Made by a program: the position numbers and the translations under genes. A stretch of DNA of 64,000 nucleotides from positions 38,420,431 through 38,484,430 of the forward strand of contig NC_082696.1 of the NCBI RefSeq assembly GCF_949987515.2. Reading direction: 5' to 3'. The notes under the pieces were generated by a model. It was not told where the DNA came from. It did no database searches and saw only the letters and a list, made by a program, of their open reading frames with translations. This DNA is from Delphinus delphis (taxonomy: Eukaryota > Chordata > Mammalia > Artiodactyla > Delphinidae). Shown piece by piece: positions 1 through 12,256 of the stretch (positions are counted from its first letter, which is position 1; each line of letters starts with the position of its first letter).

Positions 1-924
1 ATTTTGTACAAGAAAAAGAAGACAGGCCTTGGAGAAAGGTTAAGATTTCCAACAGGCTCATCTGGGGAAAAATGAAACAGGTCTGCAAACACATTCGTAA
101 AACTAACAAGTGGCTTTAACATGAACACAGGATACACAGTAAACACACAGATACCAATGACATTTCTATGTACTATCAAAGTATGTTTGAAACTGAATTT
201 AGAAACAATATCATTTACAGTACCTCCCCACAAAATGAAATAGGTATAAATCTAACAAATCTTCCAAAGCGATATACTGAAAAGTACAATATGCTAATGA
301 AATAAATCAAATATCTAAATAAGTGGAAGGACATGCCATGCTCAAGGATCTGAAGATTCAACATGGCAAACATGGCAATTCTCCCCAAATTTTTCTGCAG
401 ATTTAATGCATTCCAATAAAAATTCCAGCAGGATTTTTGTGTATATAGACGAGATAATTCTAAAACTTATATGGACAAAGGAACTAGAACTGATAAAATA
501 ACTTTGAAAAAGAGGAGTGAATTTGGAGGAATCACTCTACCAGATTTTAAGATATACTATAAAAGTACAGTAATCAAAATAGTGCAAAATAGCAGAGAGA
601 CAGTGGACCAGAACAGAGAAGCCAGAAATTGACCCATGTGGCCAATACATTTTTGAAAAACGTTCAAAAGCAATTCCATGATAGAAGGATACTCTTTTCA
701 ACAAATAACGATTGTTGTTATTGGATATCCATATGCAAGAAAAAATTTTTACCTAAACTTCACGTCTTACACAAAAATTAATTCAAAATGTATCATATCT
801 AAATGTAAATACATAAAAATACAGTATTCTTAGAGGAAAACAGAAAATCTCCATAACCTAGAGCTAGGCAAAGAATTCTTAGACATGACACCAAAAAAAG
901 ATCCATGAAAGAAAAACCTTGATA

Positions 925-1221
925 GGGGCTTCCCTGGTGGCGCAGTGGTTGAGAGTCCACCTGCCAATGCAGGGGACACGGGTTCGAGCCCTGGTCTGGG
1001 AAGATCCGACATGCCGCGGAGCAACTAGGCCCGTGAGCCACAACTACTGAGCCTGTGCGTCTGGAGCTTGTGCTCCGTAACAAGAGAGGCCGCAACAGTG
1101 AGAGGCCCGTGCACCGCGATGAAGAGTGGCCCCCGCTCACTGCCAACTAGAGAAAGCCCACGCACAGAAAAGAAGACCCAGCACAGCCAAAAATAAATAA
1201 ATAAATAAAAGAAATTTTAAA
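925..1221 (+). mobile_element. CHR-type SINE, long form
   Basis: tRNA-derived head (gcttccctggtggcgcagtgg, B-box GGTTCGAGCCC), long body and AATAAATA tail. It is flanked by a 17-bp target duplication AAAGAAAAACCTTGATA at 908-924 and 1222-1238. Confidence 0.95.
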
Positions 1222-1723
1222 AAAGAAAAACCTTGATAAGTTGGAGTTCATTTAAAAAAAAAACAACTTTATTCTGTTAAAGACACTGTCAAGAAAATGA
1301 AAAAGACAAACTTCAGATAATATTTGCAAACCAAATATTTAGCAAAGGTCTTATATCCAGAAAATATAAAAACTCTCTAAACTCAACAATAGACTAGAAA
1401 CAATTCAATTAGAAAATGGACAAAAGAATTGAACACTTTACCCAATAGAATATACAGATAGCAAATAAGCATATAAAAAGATGTTCAACATTATTAGCCA
1501 TTAGGGAAAGCAAATTGAAGCCACATTGAGATACCACTAAACACTTCTCAGAATGGCTAAACTTAAAAACACTGACAATGCCAACTGCTGGTGAGGATGC
1601 AGAGCAAGAGGAACACTGATACATTGTTGGTGGGAATGCAAAATTATACAGCCACTCTGGAAAATAATTTGTCAGTTTCTTATGACACACTTACCATATG
1701 ACCCAGCAATTCATTTTATGGGT

Positions 1724-2090
1724 TGTTATGGATTGGATGTGTTCCCCCCAAATTTTTATGTTGAAATCCTAACCCCCCAGTGTGATGGTATTAGAAAGTG
1801 GTGTCTTTGGGATATAATTAGGTCATGAAGGTAGAGCCCTCATGAATGGAATTAGTGTCCTTATGAAAAAGACCCCTGACAACTCCCTAGCTCTCTTTCT
1901 GCCATGGGAGGATACAGTGAGAAGTTAGCAGTCTGCAGTCTGCAGAGGGTCATCACCAGAGCCCAGCCATGCTGCAACACTGATCTCGGAGTTCTAGACT
2001 TTAGACTGTGAGACATAAATTTCTATCGTTTCTAAGCCACCCAGTCTACAGTGTTTTGTTATAGCAGCCTGAACTGACTAAAGACATTAG
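1724..2090 (+). mobile_element. MaLR LTR (MLT1A-like), solo
   Basis: Starts gttatggattggatgtgttc and ends near gcagcctgaactgactaaag. Internal blocks such as gtgatggtatta and catgaaggtagagccctcat match the MLT1 consensus as I know it. It lies within the old L1. Confidence 0.8.
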
Positions 2091-2613
2091 TATTTACCTT
2101 AGAGAAATGAAAATTTATGTTCTTACACAAACCTGTATAGGAATGTTTATAGCAGTTCTATTAATAATCTCCCCAAACTAAAAATAGGCTAAATGTCTTT
2201 CAGTAGGTGAATAGATAAACAAAACATGGTACATCATACCATAGAACACTACTCAGCGATAAAAAGAGTAAAAATTGAACAACTTAGATGAATCTCAAAG
2301 GCATTTTGCTGAGTGAAAAAAGTCAGACACAAAGGTAGCATGCATATGATTCCTTTTATGTGCTATTCTTGAAATGATAAAACTATAATGATGAAGAATA
2401 TATCAGATTGCTAGAGGCTATGGATGAGATAAGGATGTGACTTTATAGGAACAGCATGAGGGCATTTTAGGGGTGATGGAGCTTCTTTGTGTTCTGATTG
2501 TAGTGTGATTATATGCATCTATACATGTATTAAATTCATAGAACTGTATATCCACAGAGTTCATTTTTATATGATAATTTCAAAATAAAATTAAATAAGA
2601 AGGAGAAAGGGGA

Positions 2614-3044
2614 GAGGAAACTATGAGTTGTCGTCTTTTAGATGGAAAGTAGGTTAGATACGAGGGACTCGTGGAATATAGGGCAAGATGAAGCATTGGT
2701 GTCAGGTTCAAACTCTCAAAATTGGACACTGTTGTGGCCTTCGTTGTGCCAGGGCTGCCTGATTTTCTTCTCTGCAGTAAGATTTCTTCCTGTCTCTCAC
2801 TTCACCCTGGAAAGAAATATTCAGCCATCCCTGGGTCCCTTCCTCTCCCTAAAATCGCTGTATTGACAGGACTTTACACCTGACCTGCTGTGGTCAGGGA
2901 AAGACGAGAAGCATGTCCAGCAAAGAGATATTAACTGGTAGACCAGGCCTGAATGGAAGAACACAGGACATGTTTGGCAACAGAAAGTACTTCAGCAAGT
3001 TTGACAAATGCATGAGAACAGTGGGGAATTAAAACTAGGTAGAC
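2614..3044. other. Non-repetitive spacer
   Basis: Single-copy-looking sequence between two L1 elements. No gene or recognisable motif seen. Confidence 0.5.
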
Positions 3045-4463
3045 TGGGGGGGAGGGACCTTCAAGATGGTGGAGGAGTAAGATGTGGAGATCACCTTCCT
3101 CCCCACAAATACATCAAAAATACATCTACATGTGGAACAACTCCTACAGAACACCTACTGAACACTGGCAGAAGACCTCAGACCTCCCAAAAGGCAAGAA
3201 ACTCCCCACGTACCTGGGTAGGGCAAAAGAAAAAAAGAAAAAACAGAGACAAAAGAATAGGGATGAGACCTGCACCTCTGGGAAGGAGTTGTGAAAGAGG
3301 AAAAGTTTCTACACAATAGGAAGCCCCTTCTCTGGCAGAGATGGAGGTTGGCGGGGGCGGGGGAACTTCGGAGCCACAAAGGAGAGCGCAGCAACAGGGG
3401 TGCGGAGGGCAAAGTGGAGAGATTCCCGCACAGAGGATCGGTGCGACCAGCACTCACCAGCCCGAGAGGCTTGTCTGCTCCCCCGCCGGGGCGGGCGTGG
3501 CTGGGAGCTGAGGCTCGGGCTTCAGAGGTCAGACCCGAGGGACAGGACAGGGGTTGGCTGCATGAACAAAGCCTGAAGGGTGCTAGTGCACCACAGCTCT
3601 CTGGGAAGGAGTCCGGGAAAAACTCTGGACCTGCCTAAGAGGCAAGAGACCATTGTTTTGGGGTGCGCGAGGAGAGGGGAGTCAGAGCACTGCCTAAACG
3701 AGCTCCAGAGACGGGCGCGAGCCGTGTCTATCAGCGCAGACACAAGAGACTGGCATGAAACGCTAAGGCTGCTGCTGCAGCCAGCAAGAAGCCTGTGTGC
3801 AAGCACAGGACACTATCCACACCTTCCCTCCCAGGAGCCTGTGGCAGCCCGCCACTGCCAGGGTCCCGTGATCCAGGGACAACTTCTCTGGGAGAACACA
3901 CGGCACGCCTCAGGCTCACACGGTGCGTCTCAGGCTGGTGGAAAGTCACACTGCTCTCTGCTGCCACAGTCTCACCCCACAACTATACCCCTCCCTCCCC
4001 CCAGCCTGAGTGAGCCAGAGCCCCCTAATCAGCCGCTCCTTTAACCCCCTCCTGTCTGGGTGAAGAACAGAAGCCAAATATCAAACGGCAAGAGGTCTCC
4101 CAGAGATCTCCATCTCAATGCTAGACCCAGCTCCACTCAATGATCAGCAAGCTCCAGTGCTGGACACCCCATGCCAAACAACTAGCAAGACAGGAACACA
4201 ACCCCACCCATTAGCAGAGAGGTTGCCTAAAATCCTAATAAGTTCACAGACACCCCAGAACACACCTCCGGACACGGTCCTGCACACCAGAAAGAAAAGA
4301 TTCCGCTTCATCCAACAGAACACAGGCACCAGTCCCTGCCATCAGGAGGCCTACACAACCCACTGAACCAACCTTACCCACTGGGGACAGACACCAAAAA
4401 CAACGGGAACTACAAACCTGCAGCTTGCGAAAAGGAGACCACAAACACAGTATGTAAAGCAAA

Positions 4464-5407
4464 ATGAGAAGACAGAGAAATACCCAGCAGATGAAGGAGC
4501 ATCTACCCATTTACCCATTACTGGTGGGTAAAAACCCACTGGACAAAATGAATGAAGAGGAAAAGGGCCATCTACCTGAAAAAGAATTCAGGTAATAACA
4601 GAAAAGATGATCCAAAATCTTGGAAATAGAATGGAGAAAATACAAGAAATGTTTAACAAGGACCTAGAAGAACTAAAGAGCAAACATACAATGATGAACA
4701 ATACAATAAACAAAACCAAAAATTCTCTAGAAGGAATCAATAGAAGAAAAACTGAGGCAGAAGAACGGATAAGTGACCTAAAAGATAAAATAGTGGAAAT
4801 AATTACCATAGAGCACAATAAAGAAAAAAGAATGCAAAGAACTGAGGACAGCCTCAGAGACCTCTGGGACAACATTAAACACACCAATATTTGAATTATA
4901 GGGGTCCCAGAAGAAGAAGAGATAAAGAAAGGGACTGAGAAAATATTTGAAGAGATTATAGTTGAAAATTTCCCTAATATGGGAAAGGAAATAATCAGTC
5001 AAGTCCAGGAAGCACAGAGAGTCCCATACAGGATAAATCCAAGGAGAAACATGCCAAGACACATATTAATCAAACTATCAAAAATTAAATACAAAGAAAA
5101 AATATGAAAAGCAGCAAGGGAAAAATAACACACAAGGGGATCCCCATAAGGTTAACAGCTGATCTTTCAGCAGAAACTCTGCAAGCCAGAAGGGAGTGTC
5201 AGGACATATTTAAAGTAATGAAAGGAAAAAACTACAACAAGATTACTCTACCCAGCAAGGACCTCATTCAGATTCGATGGAGAAATTAAAACCTTTACAG
5301 AGAAGCAAAAGTTAAGAGAATTCAGCACCACCAAACCAGCTTTACAACAAATGCTAAAGGATCTTCTCTATGCAGGAAACAGAAGAGAAGGAAAAGAGTT
5401 ACAATAA
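4464..5407 (+). pseudogene. L1 ORF1 remnant
   Basis: Opens MRRQRNTQQMKEHLP and carries a coiled-coil-like part (4607-4894, heptad-rich, charged). The RNA-binding and C-terminal parts follow at 4895-5100 and 5104-5407 (LTADLSAETLQARRE, then LQQMLKDLLYAGNRREGKEL). Frameshifts and stops separate the parts. Confidence 0.85.
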
Positions 5408-5435
5408 CAAACCCAAAACAATTAAGAAAATGGTC

Positions 5436-7066
5436 ATGGGAACATATATATTGACAATTACCTTAAATGCAAATGGATTAAATGCTCCAACCAAAAGACA
5501 TAGACTGGCTGAATGGATATATAAACAAGACCTGTGTATATGCTATCTACAAGAGACCCACTTCAGACCTAGGGACACATACAGACTGAAAGTGAGGGGA
5601 TGGAAAAGATATTCCATGCAAATGGAAAACAAAAGAAAGCTGGAGTAGCAATTCTCATATCAGACAAAATAGACTTTAAAACAAAGACTACTACAAGAGA
5701 CAAAGAAGGACAATATATAATGATCAAGGGATCAATCCAAGAAGAAGATATAACTATTGTAAATATTTATGCACCCAACATAGGAGCACATCAATACATA
5801 AGGCAAATGCTAACAGCCATAAAAGGGGAAATCAACAGTAACACAATCATAGTAGGGAATTTTAACATCCCACTTTCACCAATGGACAAATCATCCAAAA
5901 AGAAAATAAATAAGGAAACACAAGCTTTAAATGATACATTAAACAAGATGGAGTTAATTGATATTTATAGGTCAATCCATCCAAAAACAACAGAATACAC
6001 TTTCTTCTCAAGTGCTCATGGAACATTCTCCATGATAGATCATATCTTGGGTCACAAATCAAGCCTTGGTAAATTTAAGACAATTGAAATCATATCAAGT
6101 ATCTTTTCTGAGCACAACGCTATGAGACTAGATATCAATTACAGGAAAAAAATCTGTAAAAAATACAAACAAGTGGAGGCTAAACAATACACTACTAAAC
6201 CAAGAGATCACTGAAGAAATCAAAGAGGAAATCAAAAAATACCTAGAAACAAATGGCAATGAAAATACAATGACCCAAAACTTATGGCATGAAGCAAAAG
6301 TAGTTCTAAGAAGGAAGTTTATAGCAATACAATCCTACCTCAAGAAACAAGAAAAATCTCAAATAAACAACCTAACCTGACACCTAAAGCAATTAGAGGA
6401 AGAAGAACAAAAAAACCCAAAGTTAGCAGAAGGAAAGAAATCATAAAGATCAGAACAGAAATAAATGAAAAAGAAATGAAGGAAACAATAGCAAAGGTCA
6501 ATAAAACTAAAAGCTGGTTACTTGAGAAGATAAACAAAATTGATAAACCATTAGCCAGACTCATCAAGAAAAAAGGAAGAAGACTCAAATCAATAGAATT
6601 AGAAATGAAAAACGAGAAGTAACAACTGACCCTGCAGAAATACAGAGGATCATGAGATTACTACAAGCAACTATATGCCAATAAAATAGACAACCTGGAA
6701 GAAATGCATACATTCTTAGAAAACCACAACCTTCGGAGACTGAACCAGGAAGAAATAGAAAAATATAAAGAGACCAATCACAAGCACTGAAATTGAAACT
6801 GTGATTAAAAATCTTCCAACAAACAAAAGTCCACCACCAGATGACTTCACAGGCGAATTCTATCAAACATTTAGAGAAAAGCTAACCCCTATCCTTCTCA
6901 GATTCTTCCAAAATATAGCAGAGGGAAGAACACTCCCAAATTCATTCTATAAGGCCACCATCACCCTGATACCAAAACCAGACAAAGGTGTCACAAAGAA
7001 AGAAAACTACAGGCCAATATCACTGATGAACATAGATGCAAAAATCCTCAACAAAATACTAGCAAA
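5436..7066 (+). pseudogene. L1 ORF2 remnant: endonuclease and partial reverse transcriptase
   Basis: Endonuclease blocks are readable in two frames joined near 5600-5640. The usual GDFN block reads GNFN (around 5857-5868), removing a catalytic Asp. The RT fingers region ends [20 protein letters not shown], before the catalytic FADD block, which is absent. Confidence 0.85.
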
Positions 7067-7067
7067 C

Positions 7068-7281
7068 AGGGCTTCCCTGGTGGTGCAGTTGTTGGCAGTC
7101 CACCTGCCGATGCAGGGGACATGGGTTCGTGCCCCGGTCCAGGAGGATCCCACACGCCGCGGATCGGCTGGGTCCGTGAGCCATGGCCACTGGGCCTGCG
7201 CGTCCGGAGCCTTGCTCCGCAACGGGAGAGGCCACAACAGTGAGAGGCCCGCGTACCGCACAAAAAAAAAAAAAAAAAAAA
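7068..7281 (+). mobile_element. CHR-type SINE, short form, fused to the L1
   Basis: Head at 7069, plain A20 tail ending near 7281. No target duplication is evident: cacaaaatactagcaaaca before, gaagaagaagtcccactcc after. Confidence 0.93.
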
Positions 7282-7289
7282 GAAGAAGA

Positions 7290-9492
7290 AGTCCCACTCC
7301 TAACCCACCACCACCCACAATCAAGTTCTTTTTCTGTTTTTCCTCCCTGATAAGAGATTTGATTTCCTCATTTGTGCCCCAAGTGACCAACGCAAATAAC
7401 ATGTAGTCATACTTTTCCCTCCTCATGGGGCACTGAGTGGCAGACATCCTCTGCTTTCTAATCAAGACAAATTAGCAAACAAGATGCAGAGCCAGATGTT
7501 AGGGCTGAAGAATGCCTCATTCCCTCCCCTTGTTGAAACTTCTGAAATAAGCCCAGCCTTGCTGTACGTGCCTCCGTAAAAACAGTTTATCGAGTCCATC
7601 CATTCTCAAATGAAGGAAGCTGAGTCATACAGCAAATTGCTCAAACACCCAGCGTGAGTCCTAGGGTTGTTCAAGGGCACAAAGCGTAGTAGGTGCTTGG
7701 TATTTCTGTATCCATCACAATCATAGCTTCTAAAAATTTTTTTTAAACTGCATTTACACGGCTCATGTCAGCAGAGCAGCTTTATGGTAATTTTAAAGAT
7801 GGAAAAACTAGTGCTCAGATTGGTTATGAGCTTAGTCATAGAACTAGAAAATGGCAGGGTCTGGATTCAGATATTCTGATTCCTAATGTTTTTTTTCTTT
7901 TTCCTGATATAACCAAAGCATTCTTCTTCCTTTTATCTATAGAAACTCCTGGTCTTTGAAAAGAGGTTAAAAACCAAGACTTTTAACCAGTTCCAAGGAA
8001 CTGGTCCATCTTCACCATCACATCATTCTCCCCTTAGCCCAGCAGATGGGCTATTCTTTGCTTCCACAGGTTAAATTAGGATACTCTGGGCTTTATTTTT
8101 CGTTTGCAAAGTTCATCAGTGAATTATAAACAAGAAGCACTCTTCACGAAGAGATAACCAGTGCAATCTCTGTTCAATTCAGCAACAGACTGAAAGATTT
8201 ATTGACCCCCTGGGTTTTAAAAAAATTATTTTTAGCTTCTAGAAATTAAAAAATGTTATCTATGCGTTTATATCAGAGACACTATTCTCTGCGAGATTAT
8301 TCAGAAATAAATTACTTTCTGAGGAAAGCTAATAAAAATCTTCTGCAGGTGTTTGTTTCACTCAAGAATTTTTAGAATGGAGATAATGGAGGAAGTAGAA
8401 GGACCTGATGTGAACTGTAGCTATGACGCTTAGAAATTTCAGTCTTGCCAAATAAAGAAACATTATGCTAATATAATGTTTTCATATGTATGCCTTGGCT
8501 ACTTGATTTTTATATTGAAAATTGTGGAAATGTTTATTTTAGCATTATAAGCATAATGACGTGAATGCAAGCATAAGTGCCTTCAAAGCAAACAGATACA
8601 CTCATTTGTAGAAATCCAATCTAGAGCAGTAGATGTAATTTATTATCGGATGGTTTTATTAACTTTATGGGCTGAATCGTTTCATCATTTGTCTGTCCAG
8701 CAGGGCAGGGCATCTGGAATGGCCAATTGTGCATGTTGGAAAGGAGCAGTTGATGCTACTCATACATCAGTGCTGACAAAGCACCTTCGAGAGCCAACCC
8801 CAGAGCCCAACCTCACCCCTCCACCCATCTCCCTTCCCCACATCTGCAGGATCTCCCTCCTGAAGGGATTGCCAAAGTGTGCTCACAGACAACCAGTATC
8901 AAGTTTTGTGGTGTTCAGTTAAAATATGACGCAGGCTCCTTACCAAAATACTCAGTGACCCTTCCTATATTGGACTTTCCCATCTCCAGCCCAAACAATC
9001 AATTATGTAACTCCTGCAGTGAGCTGTGATCAGCTGGCTATCCAATCATAGGACAGGATCTGATAAACACTTACACAGAAATGCTAATAGATAATACTCT
9101 TATCCTTCCCAGGCCTATATGCCTATTATGGAATATATATTATGGAATGAAGATATATAATAGATACATGTGTATGTAGTGTTCTGTTCCTAATGTGTTA
9201 TTTCAAGTAACAGAAGTAAGCTGGAGGGATAGACACCATCAGCATCTTTCTTTCCAGTGTTATCCCTGAGAAACTTCAAATTATAATAAATTTAATAAAG
9301 AGGAAAAAAATCCCTTCCTGTGTTTTCATGGGCAGCTGCCCTAACTGGGCATGTCTCAATAAAGTCATGTCAGCAGCAAGAGGGAATATTCTAATCTCAG
9401 AGGCAATGGATAGAAGAAGGGGATGCCCAGGCACAAAAAATCATGTTGGTTGAGCAACACACAAAAAAAATTTTAAGCATATTTTCTGAATT
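7290..9492. other. Gene-free stretch
   Basis: AT-rich, no supported gene. 7770-7880 resembles a minus-strand MIR (a decayed version of its 'gatggaaaaactag...gctcag...gaactagaaaatggcag' side). The rest is unrecognised. Confidence 0.5.
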
Positions 9493-9504
9493 AAAAGCTA
9501 ACTA

Positions 9505-9786
9505 GGCGGGCTTCCCTGGTGGCACAGTGGTTGGGAATCTGCCTGCCAATGCAGGGGACACGGATTCGAGCCCTGGTCTGGGAAGATCCCACATGCCGTG
9601 GAGCAACTAAGCCCGTGAGCCACAACTACTGAGCCTGCGCGTCTGGAGCCTGTGCTCCGCAACGGGAGAGGCCCGCCCACTGCGATGTAGAGTGGCCCCC
9701 GCTCGCCGCAACTGGAGAAAGCCCTCGCACAGAAACGAAGACCCAACACAGCCAAAAATAAATAAATAATAAATTAATTTTTTTAA
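9505..9786 (+). mobile_element. CHR-type SINE, long form
   Basis: Full head, body and AATAAATAA tail. Target duplication AAAAGCTAACTA at 9493-9504 and 9787-9798. Confidence 0.95.
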
Positions 9787-9799
9787 AAAAGCTAACTAA

Positions 9800-11060
9800 G
9801 CTGTACATAGGATTTTTACACATGAAAATTTCTATAATAAAAAGCAGAATTGATTTTCTGTCACCCTTGTCTATTGTCTTTTTTCCTATTTAATAAATAT
9901 TTTTGTTAAAGTTTAACATACATCAAGGACCCAGTTCATAAGCCTATAGTTTGATGAATTTTCACAAAATAAACACATTCATGAAACAAGCACTGAGATT
10001 GAGAAACAGAATATTCCCAGTGCCTCAAGAGACTCCTCATGCCCTTTTCAAGTGACTAACTTCCTCTCAGATGTAATTGGTGTAACTGTTCTACCTTCTA
10101 ATGCCATAGAACAGCTTTGCTAATGCACTTTTAAATGGAAATAACTCTGTCATTTTATTTTAGTCATGTTATTACCCATTTGGCGTTAAATCAAAGATAG
10201 TGATTAGAGACATTTGGTTTTCCTAAGGTATTTTTCAGGGTATCTGTTTTTCTGAAAGTACATCATCTTGAATTATCAGGATCTGAAAGAGCCAAGTTTG
10301 AAAAGATGACTTTTTAGCACAAGGTCCCAAGACAGAAGAATGATGCGGCTGAAAGAAGTCACTATGTCAGGTGAGTAAGAGAATCATTATTGTAACTTGA
10401 AATACAGGGTAGTTTCAGCCATAAATTCAGAGTAAACTTCCTTTATGTGTAACACTTTAATATTGCATTATTATCAAGGAGAAATATAACTTTGCCTTTA
10501 GCCATGTTCAAATCTTCTGAGGGAGAAATATTAAATATATAAACGTGAGGAATGAACTTCAGCAATGTAATCCATTATGAATATATTTGAGGCATAAAAT
10601 CTATAATAAATGGATAGAACCTGTACTAGTCCATTTCATATTTACAATGTGTCTAGTAACACTTCATTCCAGCTGAGCAATTTATAGATTGGGTAGTTGT
10701 TTTCCTTACTGTTTATTCAAATAGTAAATCAATTTTTGCGTTTTTTAGAAGTTGAATGATGAATTAATCAGAGCCTGAGTTTCATACTTTTTAAAAGTTA
10801 GGTGACGAGTTATTCAGATTTCCCTGCTACCAATTCCACTTGTTTCGAAGCAGAGGGTGGGAAAAATAAACTGACTTATAAACCCTCCTTATCCCTTGTT
10901 AGTTTCCTCCATGAACCATCGACCCTGATAAGCATAATATGAGAAAAGGGGGAAAAGAAATAAAATTGCATATATTTATTAAGCAACTGTGTAGATATAG
11001 TACTTTATTCGTACTAATAAAATATAGCCCCACTTCTTATGAACTTAAAGTTCAAAACTA
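9800..11060. other. Gene-free stretch
   Basis: AT-rich sequence with no recognisable gene or repeat. Confidence 0.4.
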
Positions 11061-11061
11061 G

Positions 11062-11277
11062 AGCTTCCCTGGTGGCGCAGTGGTTGAGAGTCCTCCTGCT
11101 GATGCAGGGGATGCAGGTTCGTGCCCCGGTCTGGGAAGGTCGCACATGCCGCAGAGCGGCTAGGCCCGTGAGCCATGGCCGCTGAGCCTGCGTGTCCGGA
11201 GCCTGTGCTCCGCAGCAGGAGAGGCCACAACAGTGAGAGGCCCACGTACTGCAAAAACAAAAAACAAAAAAACAAAA
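11062..11277 (+). mobile_element. CHR-type SINE, short form
   Basis: agcttccctggtggcgcagtg head and a body ending in a CAAAAACAAAAA tail. Target duplication not clear. Confidence 0.93.
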
Positions 11278-11509
11278 ATGAAATACTGTTTCATGCCAAA
11301 AAAAAAAAAAAGGGGGGGGAGGAGATTAATCACCAACAGATGTGCATGAAAAGAAATATTAGAGGAAGTTCTCTGATAGAAGGAAAATTATACCAGACAA
11401 ATGTTCATTTCACTCCACATAAGGGAATGAAGTACACCGCAAGTGGTAAATATGTAGGTAAATATAAAAATTGAGTTACCCAAACTGAACTCTTGAATTT
11501 TTCCTCAAC

Positions 11510-12256
11510 ATCTGCTTCTTGCTTAGTCTTTCCTTATCTCGTTTAATGACAGCTCCATCCTTCCATCCTAAGGTCAAAAATTTTGTGGTCAACATCGACT
11601 TGTCTTTTTTGCGCACACCCTACATCAAAGCATCAGCACGTGCTCGTAGCTTTAACTTCAGAACATGTTCAGAATCTCACCTCCGTGGCTACCTCTTAGG
11701 TGCTTAGCTCCATCATTTTGCCTCAGCCTTCTAATTGGCTTCTCTGCTACCACAGCAGTGTATTCACAACGCAGCAGTCATAGTAATCCTGCAAAAACAT
11801 ATGACACTTCCCATCACACCTCTACTCACCAAGCTCCAGTAGCTCCCATCTCCCCAGAGAAAAGCCAAGCTCTTGTTACAGCCGACAGGCCCCATCGCGC
11901 CTTCCTGTCTCCATCTTTGCGCCTCTCTGGCCCTCCACCATATACTGACGTGGTTTATTCTCTCTCACTTCCTTCAAGTCTTTTCTAAAATGTCATCTAT
12001 TCACTGCGGCCTTCCCTGAACACACTATTTAAAATTGCAACTTCCTGCCCACACAGAGCTACCCCCTTCCCTGATATCTTGATCTCTATAGTCCTCCTGT
12101 TTTATATAATGTGTTCACTGTCGTGTCTCCACTAGAACATAAGTTCCACGAAGGCGGCAATATTGTCGTTCATTTTTACTGCTGGAAGTCCAGTGTCTAG
12201 AGAAATGGCAGGCATTTAGTAGACCTCCATAAATATTTGTTGAATTAATGAGTAAA
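11510..12256 (+). repeat. L2 (LINE2) 3' portion
   Basis: Characteristic L2 blocks in order: ctccagtagctcccatct, tgcggccttccctgaacaca, cactagaacataagttccacg and the tail taaatatttgttgaattaatg. Open reading frames in it are fossil L2, not host genes. Confidence 0.85.

Larger units (their letters stand above)
150..2613 (+). mobile_element. Old L1 (ORF2 3' part and 3' UTR), broken by two insertions
   Basis: Decayed L1 ORF2 sequence is recognisable at 330-900 and 1240-1720 (for example the stretch around 1605-1690 typical of the ORF2 C terminus) and continues at 2090 into the 3' end near 2613. It is split by a SINE at 925-1221 and an LTR at 1724-2090. The reading frame is full of stops. The left limit is uncertain. 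Confidence 0.8.
3045..7067 (+). mobile_element. L1 with 5' end, dead, 3'-truncated in ORF2
   Basis: Starts with the cetartiodactyl L1 5' end (gggacc ttcaagatggtggagga) and a GC-rich 5' UTR to about 4460. The ORF1 remnant spans 4464-5407, with a frameshift before 4607, a stop at 4892-4894 and another stop at 5104. The ORF2 remnant starts at 5436 and shows an endonuclease with LNANGLN, LQETH and the DHILGH block, and a reverse-transcriptase start to NKILANR at 7066. A frameshift near 5600-5640, a stop at 6214 and several later stops show it is inactive. It ends abruptly at a SINE; no L1 3' half follows. Confidence 0.9.

Noticed and set aside
925..960. tRNA-like A and B boxes in the SINE heads
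   Set aside because: They are relics of the tRNA origin of the SINE; no cloverleaf or mature tRNA 3' end is present.
3008..4366. Several 80-150 codon frames
   Set aside because: They lie in the GC-rich 5' UTR of the L1 on both strands, with no protein family resemblance.
11519..11988. Two overlapping frames in the plus strand resembling a coding exon
   Set aside because: They coincide with a fossil L2 and contain no splice-flanked conserved peptide.
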